NCBI GenBank assembly: GCA_035477115.1
Contig: DATIKW010000018.1
Location: 26,343 to 90,342 of the forward strand
From: UBA995 sp035477115
Lineage (GTDB): Bacteria; Bacillota; Sulfobacillia; UBA995
Length of the DNA stretch: 64,000 nucleotides
Reading direction: 5' to 3'
The notes under the pieces were generated by a model that saw only the letters and a program-made list of their open reading frames with translations, was not told where the DNA came from and did no database searches. Below, one piece after another: positions 32,428 through 40,217 of the stretch (the first letter of the stretch is position 1; each line of letters begins with the position of its first letter). The position numbers were made by a program, and so were the translations under genes.

Positions 32428-33582
32428 TTACTTGCCCGGACACGCCCACTCCAGGATCATCTCCGTGGGCATGGTTATCCCGCCGAAAACCCTCGGCCCG
32501 TCGGCAATGTGGGCGTCCACACTCCCATAGAGGGTGGACCGCACTTCCCGGTTCAGCCACCCTGCGCAGTTGAACTCGGGGATGATGATATGCTTGGCAT
32601 TCCTGCAAGCCTCGCGTAGTTCCTCGCGGGGGAAGGGGCGCAGGCATTTGAGCTTGATCAGGCCGAGCTTCGTCCCCATCTCCTCCGCCTGGCGGAGCGC
32701 TTCCCGGGACTGGGAGACGGCGCTGCCCGAGGCGACGATCATGGTCTCCGCCTCCGGATTGGTGACCTCGACCAGTCCGTCGAGATAGCGAGCGATCCAG
32801 GGGCGTGCCCGCTCCTGCGCGGCGTGGATCTCTTGTTGCCAGGCGGCATGCATCTGGTAGCTGATGAAGTTGCTCTTCTGTATGGGAGCATCCCGGGCAA
32901 TGCGGATGGGTGGGTTTTCGTTGTCGATCATCGGCACGGCTTCACTATAGCAGTCCCTGCCGGGGAGTTTCAACTCGGCGGAGGGCATCTCCACCCAACC
33001 CCGGGCGTGGGTGACGAAGAAGCCGTCCACCGCGACCGCCACGGGCAAGGTGACCTCGCACTTCTCCGAGATGACGAACCCGGCCAGCGTGTAATCGAAG
33101 AAGTCCTGCTGGTTCTCGGCGTGTAACACGATGTTCCCGGTGAGCAGCATGTACCCCAGTTCGAGGTTGTCGGGCTGAATGGACAGGGGCGCATTGATCA
33201 CCCGACACATGATGAGGAAGACGACCGGCAAGCGGTGCCCGGGCCACGAGGCGATGACCTCCAGACCGCGCATGAGTCCCGGACCCGAGGAAGCAGTCAG
33301 GCAGCGAACGCCTGTCCGCGAGGCGCCGGAAATGGCCGAGAAAGCGCCGACTTCGTCCTCCGCCCGGTAGTAATCCTTGAGGTATCCCTCTGCGTACAAT
33401 TCCCCTACTTGCTGCATGGTCTCGCTCTGGGGAGTTATGGGATAGGCGATGGCGATATCCACATTGGCTCGGCGTACGGCCTCGTTGGCCGCCTCGCTGC
33501 CCGTGATGTACGATCGGGTGCGGGGAGCCTCGAAGAACATGTACTCGGGCGTGACTACACGCTGTTTCTCGACACCATCCAC
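32428..33582 (-). CDS. 2-oxoacid:ferredoxin oxidoreductase, alpha subunit
   Basis: A 384-aa alpha subunit. The N-terminal YITGSEAANEAVRRANVDIAIAYPITPQSETMQQVGEL includes the YPITP(Q)S motif of the family. ASSGPGLMRGLEVIASWPGHRLPVV and the C-terminal LRPFPREELREACRNAKHIIIPEFN are also diagnostic. The start is GTG, 8 nt after GGGAGG. It heads the alpha-beta-gamma-delta-gdhA series, about 70 nt after a CdhB-like gene on the same strand. Confidence 0.92.
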   Translation of the reverse strand: MDGVEKQRVVTPEYMFFEAPRTRSYITGSEAANEAVRRANVDIAIAYPITPQSETMQQVGELYAEGYLKDYYRAEDEVGAFSAISGASRTGVRCLTASSGPGLMRGLEVIASWPGHRLPVVFLIMCRVINAPLSIQPDNLELGYMLLTGNIVLHAENQQDFFDYTLAGFVISEKCEVTLPVAVAVDGFFVTHARGWVEMPSAELKLPGRDCYSEAVPMIDNENPPIRIARDAPIQKSNFISYQMHAAWQQEIHAAQERARPWIARYLDGLVEVTNPEAETMIVASGSAVSQSREALRQAEEMGTKLGLIKLKCLRPFPREELREACRNAKHIIIPEFNCAGWLNREVRSTLYGSVDAHIADGPRVFGGITMPTEMILEWACPGK

Positions 33583-33651
33583 GGTGGATTCCTCCCGTAA
33601 TGCGCTGCCTTGCCGGCATCAAGCGGCGCCCGGGTAATGCCGGGCACGATC

Positions 33652-34332
33652 TCAAGCGCCATCCCTGTGCTGCCAGACCAACCCTTCCTGCACGGCCCGC
33701 TGCGCCCGGGTCAACTGGATCCCCTCAGCGTCGCCGTGGAGCGGACGTAACCCTTGCCGTTTCAGACGGCGGATGGCATCGGTGAGAGCCCGCACCTGAT
33801 CGGCACCGGAGAACGGGAGGGACGCCATGGAGTCCTCATGGCCGGCGGCGTGACACAGCGTGATCGTGTAGCAGTTGGTGCCCGCCCGGATCATCCGCAG
33901 CGTGATGTTGGCGTAGTGGCAATGAACCCCAACAAATACGCACACTTCAATCTTATTGTACCAGATCGTGAGGTTCGGATGGCACGGGTTGATGACCGCC
34001 TCGGGGTCGATCTTGGGGTAAATGGGCCGGTAATCCGGCATGGGTATGACGCGGACGCCGGGAATCGCCTCGGCCAGTTCAAGCACCGCTCCCGCCTTGG
34101 GCGAAACGCCGTCCCGCCAATCCCATAGCACCAGCGGGCCCGGGAATATGGTCGGATGCTTGCGGGTCAGCAACTCCCGGGCCATAACCTCGAGGGCCGC
34201 TTGCTCGCTGACGATACGTCCCTCCACGAGGCCCTGTCCCTTCTCGGGGAGGACGACCCCGCAGGAAGCGGCGGCGGGGGGCAACACGCCCGCAGGACCG
34301 GGGCCAATGACACAAGGACTATGCTTCTCCAT
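33652..34332 (-). CDS. CdhB-like (CODH/ACS epsilon-type, DHS-fold) protein
   Basis: About 226 aa. The C-terminal ~170 residues, including TRKHPTIFPGPLVLWDWRDG, PMPDYRPIYPKIDP, NPCHPNLTIW and VFVGVHCHYANITLRMIRAGTNCYTITLC, match a family labelled carbon monoxide dehydrogenase beta-subunit family protein. It is related to CdhB (the ACDS epsilon subunit, DHS/Rossmann-like fold). No CODH/ACS catalytic subunit genes are in the window. In CODH/ACS complexes this subunit may bind a flavin or nucleotide. Its place directly upstream of a 2-oxoacid:ferredoxin oxidoreductase operon suggests an accessory role there. The ATG is preceded by GAGGTGG. Confidence 0.65.
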   Translation of the reverse strand: MEKHSPCVIGPGPAGVLPPAAASCGVVLPEKGQGLVEGRIVSEQAALEVMARELLTRKHPTIFPGPLVLWDWRDGVSPKAGAVLELAEAIPGVRVIPMPDYRPIYPKIDPEAVINPCHPNLTIWYNKIEVCVFVGVHCHYANITLRMIRAGTNCYTITLCHAAGHEDSMASLPFSGADQVRALTDAIRRLKRQGLRPLHGDAEGIQLTRAQRAVQEGLVWQHRDGA

Positions 34333-34418
34333 GGTTCCTACCACCTCGACAGTTCGCGACGGCTTAGCCCGTCACGATGGCCTCGTGTAGCACTTGAAGA
34401 TCGGGGGCATTCGGGAAT

Positions 34419-34706
34419 TCAGGACTCCCCGCCCTTTCCCCGGATCTGTCCCACGGCGGTGCGGTCGAACTCCAGTTCCACCTTCTCCGCCACCTTGACG
34501 GTCACGGAGTGCTCCTTGAACGCGGTGATCACCCCGTGGATCCCCCCAATGGTAACGACCCGGTCGCCCTTCTTGAGGCTCTCCAGCATTGCACGGCGCT
34601 GCTTCTGTTGCTTGGCCTGCGGGCGCCACACCAGGAAGTACATGGCACCGAACATGGCGACCAGGGGCAGAAAGAAAGCTAGATTTGATGCTGCTCCTTG
34701 CGGCAC
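34419..34706 (-). CDS. yajC: YajC, preprotein translocase accessory subunit
   Basis: A 95-aa single-span membrane protein: an N-terminal helix (about residues 8-25, LAFFLPLVAMFGAMYFLVW) and RPQAKQQKQRRAMLESLKKGDRVVTIGGIHGVI, the YajC hallmark. The GTG at 34706 with GGAGGT is chosen, since the long upstream frame lies inside tgt. YajC binds the SecDF complex. In many genomes tgt-yajC is followed by secDF, but here it is followed by the CdhB-like gene, so secDF must be elsewhere. Confidence 0.92.
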   Translation of the reverse strand: MPQGAASNLAFFLPLVAMFGAMYFLVWRPQAKQQKQRRAMLESLKKGDRVVTIGGIHGVITAFKEHSVTVKVAEKVELEFDRTAVGQIRGKGGES

Positions 34707-34743
34707 GAGTTCAACACCTCCCGAAATTCTCTCCGACGGTCCG

Positions 34744-35865
34744 TCATTCTGCCGTCGCCGTCGATTTCCCTTCCTGATAACGCTGGATGGTCGCGTCACG
34801 CCAGGCGTCAAATTCACCGGCGGCAATGGCCGCCCGCGCGCCCGCCAGCAGATCCAAAGTGAACCGGAGGTTGTGCAGGGAGGCCAAGCGCTGGCCCAGT
34901 GGCTCTCCGGCCACCAGCAGGTGGCGGAGGTATGCCCGAGTGAAACCTCGACACGCGGGACATGCACATCCCTCGTCGAGGGGACGAAAATCGCGGCTGA
35001 AGCGGGCCGCGCGAAGCGACATCGCCCCGTCACGGGTGAGGGCCGTGCCGTGACGGCCGGCCCGGGAGGGGTATACGGAGTCGAACATGTCCACTCCCCG
35101 GGCAATAGCCTCGATCAGGTCGCAGGGCGCGCCGACCCCCATCAGGTAACGCGGTCGATCTGCCGGCAACTCCGGCAGGGTAGCCTCCAGCATCGCGTAT
35201 AGCACCGGCCTGGGTTCGCCGACGGACAGTCCGCCCAGCGCATAGCCTGGAAAGTCCATCTCCACCAGTTCGCGCGCCGCCTCTCGCCGCAGGTCCGCGT
35301 AGGTGCTGCCCTGGACGATCGCGAACCGTGTCTGCTCGGGCAGACCAGTGGTGCGCGACCGCCTGGCCCAGTCTGCGGTCAGTTCGACCGCACGGCGAGC
35401 GGCAGATTGCTCGCATGGGTAGGGGACACACACGTCTAGCGGCATGGCGATGTCCGCCCCCACCGCCGCCTGGATCTCCATCACCCGCTCCGGCGAAAGG
35501 AAGTGCTTCGAACCGTCCACATGCGAGCGGAACGTAGCCCCAGACTGGTCCACCGAGCACAGTTTGGCCAGACTGAATACTTGATAGCCACCGCTGTCGG
35601 CGAGTACGGGTCCGTGCCACCCCATGAAGGACTGGATCCCGCCCGCCGCCCGAAGGACCTCGATTCCGGGTCGGAGATAGAGGTGATAGGCATTGACGAG
35701 AATCAGGTGGGCGCCCAGCCCCTTCACTTCGCCCGGGGTCAGGGTCTTCACGCTCGCCCGGGTGCCTACGGGCATGAAAGCCGGCGTCGCCACCTCACCC
35801 CGGGAAGTGACCAGCCGGCCGAGGCGCGGCCCCGCGGCCGCGCCGGTCATGAGGTCGAACCGCAG
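34744..35865 (-). CDS. tgt: Queuine/preQ1 tRNA-guanine transglycosylase (probable CTG start)
   Basis: Exchanges guanine 34 of GUN-anticodon tRNAs for preQ1. The protein is 373 aa. Signatures are TPAFMPVGTRASVKTLTP, LADSGGYQVFSLA (catalytic Asp), FAIVQGSTYADLR, YALGGLSVGEP and RYLMGVG. The zinc site CACPACRGFTRAYLRHL is also present. The ATG at 35850 lacks a ribosome site and leaves the N-terminus short. A CTG at 35865, 9 nt after AGAGGGGG, gives MRFDLMTGAAAGPRLGRL, which aligns residue for residue in length with the E. coli N-terminus. No upstream preQ1 riboswitch is seen. Confidence 0.93.
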   Translation of the reverse strand: MRFDLMTGAAAGPRLGRLVTSRGEVATPAFMPVGTRASVKTLTPGEVKGLGAHLILVNAYHLYLRPGIEVLRAAGGIQSFMGWHGPVLADSGGYQVFSLAKLCSVDQSGATFRSHVDGSKHFLSPERVMEIQAAVGADIAMPLDVCVPYPCEQSAARRAVELTADWARRSRTTGLPEQTRFAIVQGSTYADLRREAARELVEMDFPGYALGGLSVGEPRPVLYAMLEATLPELPADRPRYLMGVGAPCDLIEAIARGVDMFDSVYPSRAGRHGTALTRDGAMSLRAARFSRDFRPLDEGCACPACRGFTRAYLRHLLVAGEPLGQRLASLHNLRFTLDLLAGARAAIAAGEFDAWRDATIQRYQEGKSTATAE

Positions 35866-35898
35866 GTCGCCAATCCCCCTCTTCGCCGTTCTAGCCTG

Positions 35899-35927
35899 GT
35901 AGGGGCGGGTTCAGAACCCGCCCCTAC
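35899..35927. repeat. Dispersed GC-rich palindrome, copy 2
   Basis: Perfect inverted repeat with 14-nt arms (GTAGGGGCGGGTTC and complement) around a central A, between tgt and rsgI. Flanking CCTGGTAG (35895-35902) and CTACCAGG (35929-35936) extend the symmetry as an outer stem. It lies 34 bp beyond the tgt start and 33 bp from the rsgI stop. Confidence 0.92.
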
Positions 35928-35959
35928 TCTACCAGGTGTTCTCCTTCACTCTTCTTCAA

Positions 35960-37207
35960 TTAATTACTTTCGTTCTCTTCACCTTCATCCCTGCCGTCCC
36001 CGCCGCGGCCTTCATCCCCCCGGCCCTCGCGGCCTGGTTCGGGTCGGACAGGAGGTGTGGGCTGGTCTATTCTCCCCCTGTCGTCCCGCCTGTTCTCGGT
36101 CCGGGTGCGGTCTTGACCGCGTCCCTCTCCGCCTTCCCCGTCTTGCTGACTTCCCTCATTTCCCTCGCCCTCATCGCCATCCTCACCCTCACCGTTGCCA
36201 TTGCCATCCCCCCGGCCTGGCCGCCCTGGCCGGTCTGGCCGCTCGGACAACTCGTCTTCATCGTCGCCCTGATCTTCGCCTTCGTTTCTTCGTTCCTCCT
36301 CGGGCCGCTCATCGTCCTCGTCTTCTCGCTCATCTTGCCCTCTTTCCCGCTCCGGACGGCGGGCCCGATTGCGCTCCCGGAACTTTTCCGCCAGATCTTC
36401 CAGTACCTCAGGCGGGTCGTCCCCCGCCACGACTTCCGCCGCCAAGCCACCCGCCCTGCCGATTGCCTCTCCCAACCGGCCTTCCCGGACATCCTCAACC
36501 TCGAGAGCCAGCCCTCGCTCCTGCGCCCGCAGCAGGACGGCATAGCGGCCCGCCGTGAGTCCAACCGCCCGCGCCTCCTGCCACACCGCCGGGCTCACCT
36601 GCAGGGAGGCGAGTGTGATCGCCGCGGCACCCGTGAGTTCCCGGTCGGCCGCCGCCTTCGCCTGCTCGCCAAGGGCCTGAATCCGGCCGACCAGCCGTTC
36701 CTGGCCAGGGAGGAGGGGTGTCACGGCCAACACCAGCACATTGGGGCCTGCGGGATCGAGGTACCGCCGTTCCCGCGCTACGTGTAGTAAGCGTTCCAGG
36801 ACCACCCCTAAATCCAGTCCCCGGACGGATCCTGCCGCCCTCACCAGTTCCATCCCGCTGCCATCGACGCCGACGGCTTCCACCACTCGCTCCCGCGCGT
36901 CGACTGCCAACTCGAAACTGGGGTTTATGTCGAGCGAGACCCGCGCCGCTATCGGCCCCAGCGCGCCCGCCCGGGGTAGGAGTACCATGAGGGCGATGAC
37001 GCTGGCCATAACCAGGGCCGGCCGCAGCAGCGGCCTGAGCGCCAATGACTGCCTGCGGATGAACCGAACCTCTCCGCCGAGGTCTCCCGGCTCCCCCTTC
37101 AGCGGCACCCACCGAAATTCCCCGCCGTCGGCCAGCACCAGTGCAGAGCGCCCTCTGACCTCCAGCACCATGCCTCTACCGACTGACTTCGTGCCCATGC
37201 CGATCAC
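35960..37207 (-). CDS. rsgI: RsgI-type anti-sigma factor with polyampholytic C-terminal tail
   Basis: A 415-aa membrane-spanning anti-sigma-I factor. The N-terminal RsgI domain MGTKSVGRGMVLEVRGRSALVLADGGEFRWVP should bind SigI in the cytoplasm. One helix (about residues 62-82) crosses the membrane. The extracytoplasmic ARVSLDINPSFELAVDARERVVE block is the conserved RsgI juxtamembrane motif. From about residue 275 the tail is extremely rich in Glu, Asp, Arg and Gly, with no hydrophobic core. Clostridial RsgI proteins carry carbohydrate-binding modules here instead. The ATG overlaps the sigI stop (ATGA), so the pair is coupled. Confidence 0.9.
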   Translation of the reverse strand: MIGMGTKSVGRGMVLEVRGRSALVLADGGEFRWVPLKGEPGDLGGEVRFIRRQSLALRPLLRPALVMASVIALMVLLPRAGALGPIAARVSLDINPSFELAVDARERVVEAVGVDGSGMELVRAAGSVRGLDLGVVLERLLHVARERRYLDPAGPNVLVLAVTPLLPGQERLVGRIQALGEQAKAAADRELTGAAAITLASLQVSPAVWQEARAVGLTAGRYAVLLRAQERGLALEVEDVREGRLGEAIGRAGGLAAEVVAGDDPPEVLEDLAEKFRERNRARRPERERGQDEREDEDDERPEEERRNEGEDQGDDEDELSERPDRPGRPGRGDGNGNGEGEDGDEGEGNEGSQQDGEGGEGRGQDRTRTENRRDDRGRIDQPTPPVRPEPGREGRGDEGRGGDGRDEGEENESN

Positions 37208-37962
37208 TCCCGCAAGAGGTAGCTCTTGAGATAGGGGAGATCCTCCAACAAGATCAGCGCCGCAGCCAGAATGTACCTGCGGTGACGTTCCAGGGTTTTA
37301 CGTTTCATGCCCGAACGCTCCGCCAACAGCCGCATCGGCACCACCCGTCGCTGGCGGAGGGCCGCCGCCAGGACCGGATCCTCGGCCAGGGTCCGCGCGG
37401 CCCTCAGCGCGCTTCGCCGCGTATCGGCGTGACGCGGGCCCGCCCGTACCAGATCGGGCAGGTGAACGCCGTAGTGCCGGAGTAGTTCCCGGTAACGCAC
37501 CACTTCTTCCCGGCGTTCGCCGGCCTCAGTTTCCGCCCGGTAGGCCAGGACCGCCTCCCGCACCTCGGGAAGCGGCGACGGGCCTTGTACCGGGTCGTCG
37601 ACGGAACTCCAAGGGATTTCCCGCCGGCCAGCTCGGTCCTTGCGATAGTGGTCGACCAGCCTCCGGCGTATGACTTGTTCCGCGAAGGCGAAGAAGCTGC
37701 CGCCACGCTCATCATCGTAATGGTCAATCGCTTCATTGAAGGCCGCCAACCCGACGCTGAACTCATCATCGCGGGCGGGGTCCACACGGCGCCGGGTTAC
37801 CTGGCCGGCCACACGCAGGACGAAAGGCTGATACCGCCTGAGCAGGGTCTCTCTGGCCTGAGCGTTGCCTCGGCGCGCCTCGGCCATGAGGCCTTGGGTC
37901 AGGTTGGCAGGCCCCGATTCGCCCCCACCCGCTCCGCCTTGCCGGGCCAGCTTTTCCACCAT
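37204..37962 (-). CDS. sigI: SigI, alternative sigma factor
   Basis: A 252-aa sigma-70-family factor of the SigI group. Region 2 is DDEFSVGLAAFNEAIDHYDDERGGSFFAFAEQVIRRRLVDHYRK. The C-terminal DNA-binding region is VPMRLLAERSGMKRKTLERHRRYILAAALILLEDLPYLKSYL. Both match SigI rather than ECF sigma factors. SigI responds to heat in Bacillus and to extracellular polysaccharides in clostridia. Upstream an ACCCCCC / CGAA element suggests autoregulation. The predicted transcript start is only a few nt before this ATG. Confidence 0.92.
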   Translation of the reverse strand: MVEKLARQGGAGGGESGPANLTQGLMAEARRGNAQARETLLRRYQPFVLRVAGQVTRRRVDPARDDEFSVGLAAFNEAIDHYDDERGGSFFAFAEQVIRRRLVDHYRKDRAGRREIPWSSVDDPVQGPSPLPEVREAVLAYRAETEAGERREEVVRYRELLRHYGVHLPDLVRAGPRHADTRRSALRAARTLAEDPVLAAALRQRRVVPMRLLAERSGMKRKTLERHRRYILAAALILLEDLPYLKSYLLRE

Positions 37963-37975
37963 CCTGGATCAGATA

Positions 37976-38005
37976 TTCGTGACAGCCGGTTGCTTATGGG
38001 GGGGT
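37976..38005 (-). promoter_or_regulatory. Probable sigma-I autoregulatory promoter
   Basis: On the minus strand ACCCCCCC (38005-37998) precedes CGAA (37979-37976) by 18 nt. Sigma-I promoters described in Bacillus and Clostridium have an ACCCCC-type -35 and a CGAA/CGWA -10. It sits in the 50-bp gap between ruvB and sigI, so the pair could be transcribed independently of the ruv operon. No consensus sigma-A hexamers are evident in the gap. Confidence 0.55.
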
Positions 38006-38012
38006 ATCTCGA

Positions 38013-39053
38013 TCACGAGTGTTCGTCGAACAGGCGTGGCTGGGGCCGGGGTTCCGGCAACCCGAGGTGGCGGTAGGCCGCCACGGTCAGCATCCGGCCC
38101 CGCGGCGTCCGCTTGATGAAACCAAGCTGCATCAAGTATGGCTCGTACACATCCTCGATTGTCTGGACCTCCTCGCTGATGGCGGCGGCGATCGTCTCCA
38201 CGCCCACGGGTCCCCCGCCGAACAGGTCGGCCAGCGCTCGGAGGAGCCGGTGATCGACTCGGTCCAGCCCGAGGCCGTCCACCTCCAACAACTCGAGACC
38301 ATCATTGGCTACAGGCAGCGATATGGCCCCGTCCGCCCGGATCTGCGCGAAGTCCCGAACCCGCTTCAGCAGTCGGTTCGCGACCCGCGGTGTCCCCCGA
38401 GCCCGCCGGGCTATCTCTCGGGCTGCCTCCTCGGCCAACTCCGTATCGAGGATGATGGCCGATCGCCGCACGATCTGCTCGAGTTCCGGCGCGGAGTAGT
38501 ACTCGAGCCGGCTGACCACCCCGAATCGATCGCGCAGCGGCGAGGTGAGTTGCCCGGGCCGAGTGGTGGCGCCGATCAGGGTAAACCGTGGCAGATCGAG
38601 TCGGAGCGAACGCGCGCCCGGTCCCTTACCGATGATTATGTCAAGGGAGAAGTCCTCCATGGCGGGGTACAGGATCTCCTCCACCGTCCGGTTCAGGCGG
38701 TGGATCTCATCGACGAACAGGACATCGCGATCGCCGAGATTGGTGAGGATCGCCGCCAGGTCGCCGGCGCGCTCCACGGCCGGGCCCGAGGTAGCTCGCA
38801 CCGCTACGCCCAACTCCCGGGCTATGATATAGGCAAGGGTGGTCTTGCCCAGCCCGGGCGGCCCGTACAACAGGACGTGGTCGAGCGGTTCGCGCCGCTC
38901 CACGGCCGCGCGGATGAAGATGCCGAGGCTTTCCACCACCCGCTCCTGCCCTATATACTCGGTCAGCCGTCTTGGTCGGAGGGTAATCTCGAACTGGCCC
39001 TCCTCGTCGGCCAACTTTCCCGATGTTACTCTCAGTTCTCCGGGTTCCGCCAT
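38013..39053 (-). CDS. ruvB: RuvB, Holliday junction branch-migration ATPase
   Basis: A 346-aa AAA+ helicase motor. The Walker A is GPPGLGKTTLAYI, Walker B VLFVDEIHR, sensor 1 TLIGATTRPG and the arginine-finger region SPLRDRFG. The C-terminal winged-helix part has KRTPRGRMLTVAAYRHL. The N-terminal RRLTEYIGQERV motif is also present. It drives branch migration with RuvA. It lies 13 nt after ruvA. Confidence 0.97.
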   Translation of the reverse strand: MAEPGELRVTSGKLADEEGQFEITLRPRRLTEYIGQERVVESLGIFIRAAVERREPLDHVLLYGPPGLGKTTLAYIIARELGVAVRATSGPAVERAGDLAAILTNLGDRDVLFVDEIHRLNRTVEEILYPAMEDFSLDIIIGKGPGARSLRLDLPRFTLIGATTRPGQLTSPLRDRFGVVSRLEYYSAPELEQIVRRSAIILDTELAEEAAREIARRARGTPRVANRLLKRVRDFAQIRADGAISLPVANDGLELLEVDGLGLDRVDHRLLRALADLFGGGPVGVETIAAAISEEVQTIEDVYEPYLMQLGFIKRTPRGRMLTVAAYRHLGLPEPRPQPRLFDEHS

Positions 39054-39066
39054 GCGCTCTCCCGCC

Positions 39067-39663
39067 TTACAAGTGCTTCAGACTGGCCTTGAGTAGGGCG
39101 GAGGCTTGGGCTTCCGCCCCCAGGTCACGGGCGGCTCGTTCGAAGGCCCTCCCGGCTTCGGCCCGAGCGTATCCGAGTGCCATCAAAGCCTCGATCACTT
39201 CCGAGGCCCGATCCGATCCCGAACGCTGGCCGGGGGCCGTCAGGACGGCGCCGGCACCACTGTGCGCCAGCTTCTCCTTGAGTTCAAGGACGAGGCGCTG
39301 AGCGGTCTTGCGGCCAACTCCGGGGGCTCGGGTGAGGGCCGCCACATCTTCCAGCAGCACTGCCTCCATGAAGTCCCGCGGGCTCAAGGCCGATAGGACG
39401 CTCATTGCCAGGCGTGGCCCTACCCCCGTCACCCGGAGCAAAGTCTCGAACAACCGAGCTTCCTCGGCCTCGGCGAAGCCGAAAAGCTCCATGCCGTCGT
39501 CGCGCAGGCAGAGAAAGGTGTGAAGCATGGCTTCTCCCCCTGGCGCCGGCAGCCGGGAACAGGTGCCGGCCGACACCGTGACCCGATAGCCAACGCCGCC
39601 CACATCGATCACCGCCGTGGAGAAGGCCGTGGCGGCCACTCTCCCGCGCAGGAAGCTGATCAT
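39067..39663 (-). CDS. ruvA: RuvA, Holliday junction DNA-binding subunit
   Basis: A 198-aa protein with the N-terminal OB-fold MISFLRGRVAATAFSTAVIDVGGVGYRV. The two helix-hairpin-helix motifs are LLRVTGVGPRLAMSVLSALS and LTRAPGVGRKTAQRLVLELK. The C-terminal RuvB-contact domain is EVIEALMALGYARAEAGRA. The ATG at 39663 overlaps the ruvC stop (ATGA). The longer frame upstream lies in ruvC. Confidence 0.96.
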   Translation of the reverse strand: MISFLRGRVAATAFSTAVIDVGGVGYRVTVSAGTCSRLPAPGGEAMLHTFLCLRDDGMELFGFAEAEEARLFETLLRVTGVGPRLAMSVLSALSPRDFMEAVLLEDVAALTRAPGVGRKTAQRLVLELKEKLAHSGAGAVLTAPGQRSGSDRASEVIEALMALGYARAEAGRAFERAARDLGAEAQASALLKASLKHL

Positions 39664-40145
39664 GCCGGCCGTCCTCCCTGGTAATGGTGCAGGCAACAGA
39701 TGGCCGTGGCCAGCGCATCGGCTGCGTCGGCCGCCAACTCCCCTTGACCTAGTCCGAGGATGGCCCGTACCATGAACTTCACCTGCTGCTTATCGGCCTT
39801 CCCATAGCCGGTGACCGCCTGCTTGACCTCAGCGGGCGTACACTCCATCACCGCCACGCCAGCCGCTCCTGCCGCCAGGATCGCCACCCCGCGGGCCTCT
39901 CCCACTGTCAGGGCACTGGGTGCGTTACGGCCGAAGAACACCTCTTCGAGACCCACGACTGCCGGACTGTGTTCGGCGATCAACGCGGCCAACTGCTGGT
40001 GGATGATGGTGAGGCGCCTGGACGTGGGCCATTCGGGAGGCGTGACGATGACCCCGTGCTTCACCTCCCGGAGGCGTCCCCCGGATGTCTTGACTAGCCC
40101 GTAACCGGTTCGAGCGGTGCCCGGGTCAATGCCCATCGCCAACAT
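39660..40145 (-). CDS. ruvC: RuvC, Holliday junction resolvase
   Basis: About 161 aa, RNase H-fold resolvase. The acidic catalytic residues are present: D6 in MGIDPGTARTGYGLV, E in VGLEEVFFGRN, and the DAADALATAICCLHH pair. The start at MLAMGIDPG is standard, and the upstream ATG at 40172 adds nine unconserved residues. It heads ruvC-ruvA-ruvB and follows bofC. Confidence 0.95.
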   Translation of the reverse strand: MLAMGIDPGTARTGYGLVKTSGGRLREVKHGVIVTPPEWPTSRRLTIIHQQLAALIAEHSPAVVGLEEVFFGRNAPSALTVGEARGVAILAAGAAGVAVMECTPAEVKQAVTGYGKADKQQVKFMVRAILGLGQGELAADAADALATAICCLHHYQGGRPA

Positions 40146-40217
40146 GGTCCGATCCCCGCCATGCCATTTCAACGGGTCACGGCCATAATCCTTGCAGAGG
40201 AACGCGGTGAGATCCAG

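Noticed and set aside
35936..36787. A 283-aa hydrophobic-looking reading frame on the plus strand
   Set aside because: It is antisense to the low-complexity charged tail of rsgI. Charged codons read on the opposite strand produce artificial Leu/Phe/Pro-rich sequence, with no ribosome site or family signature.
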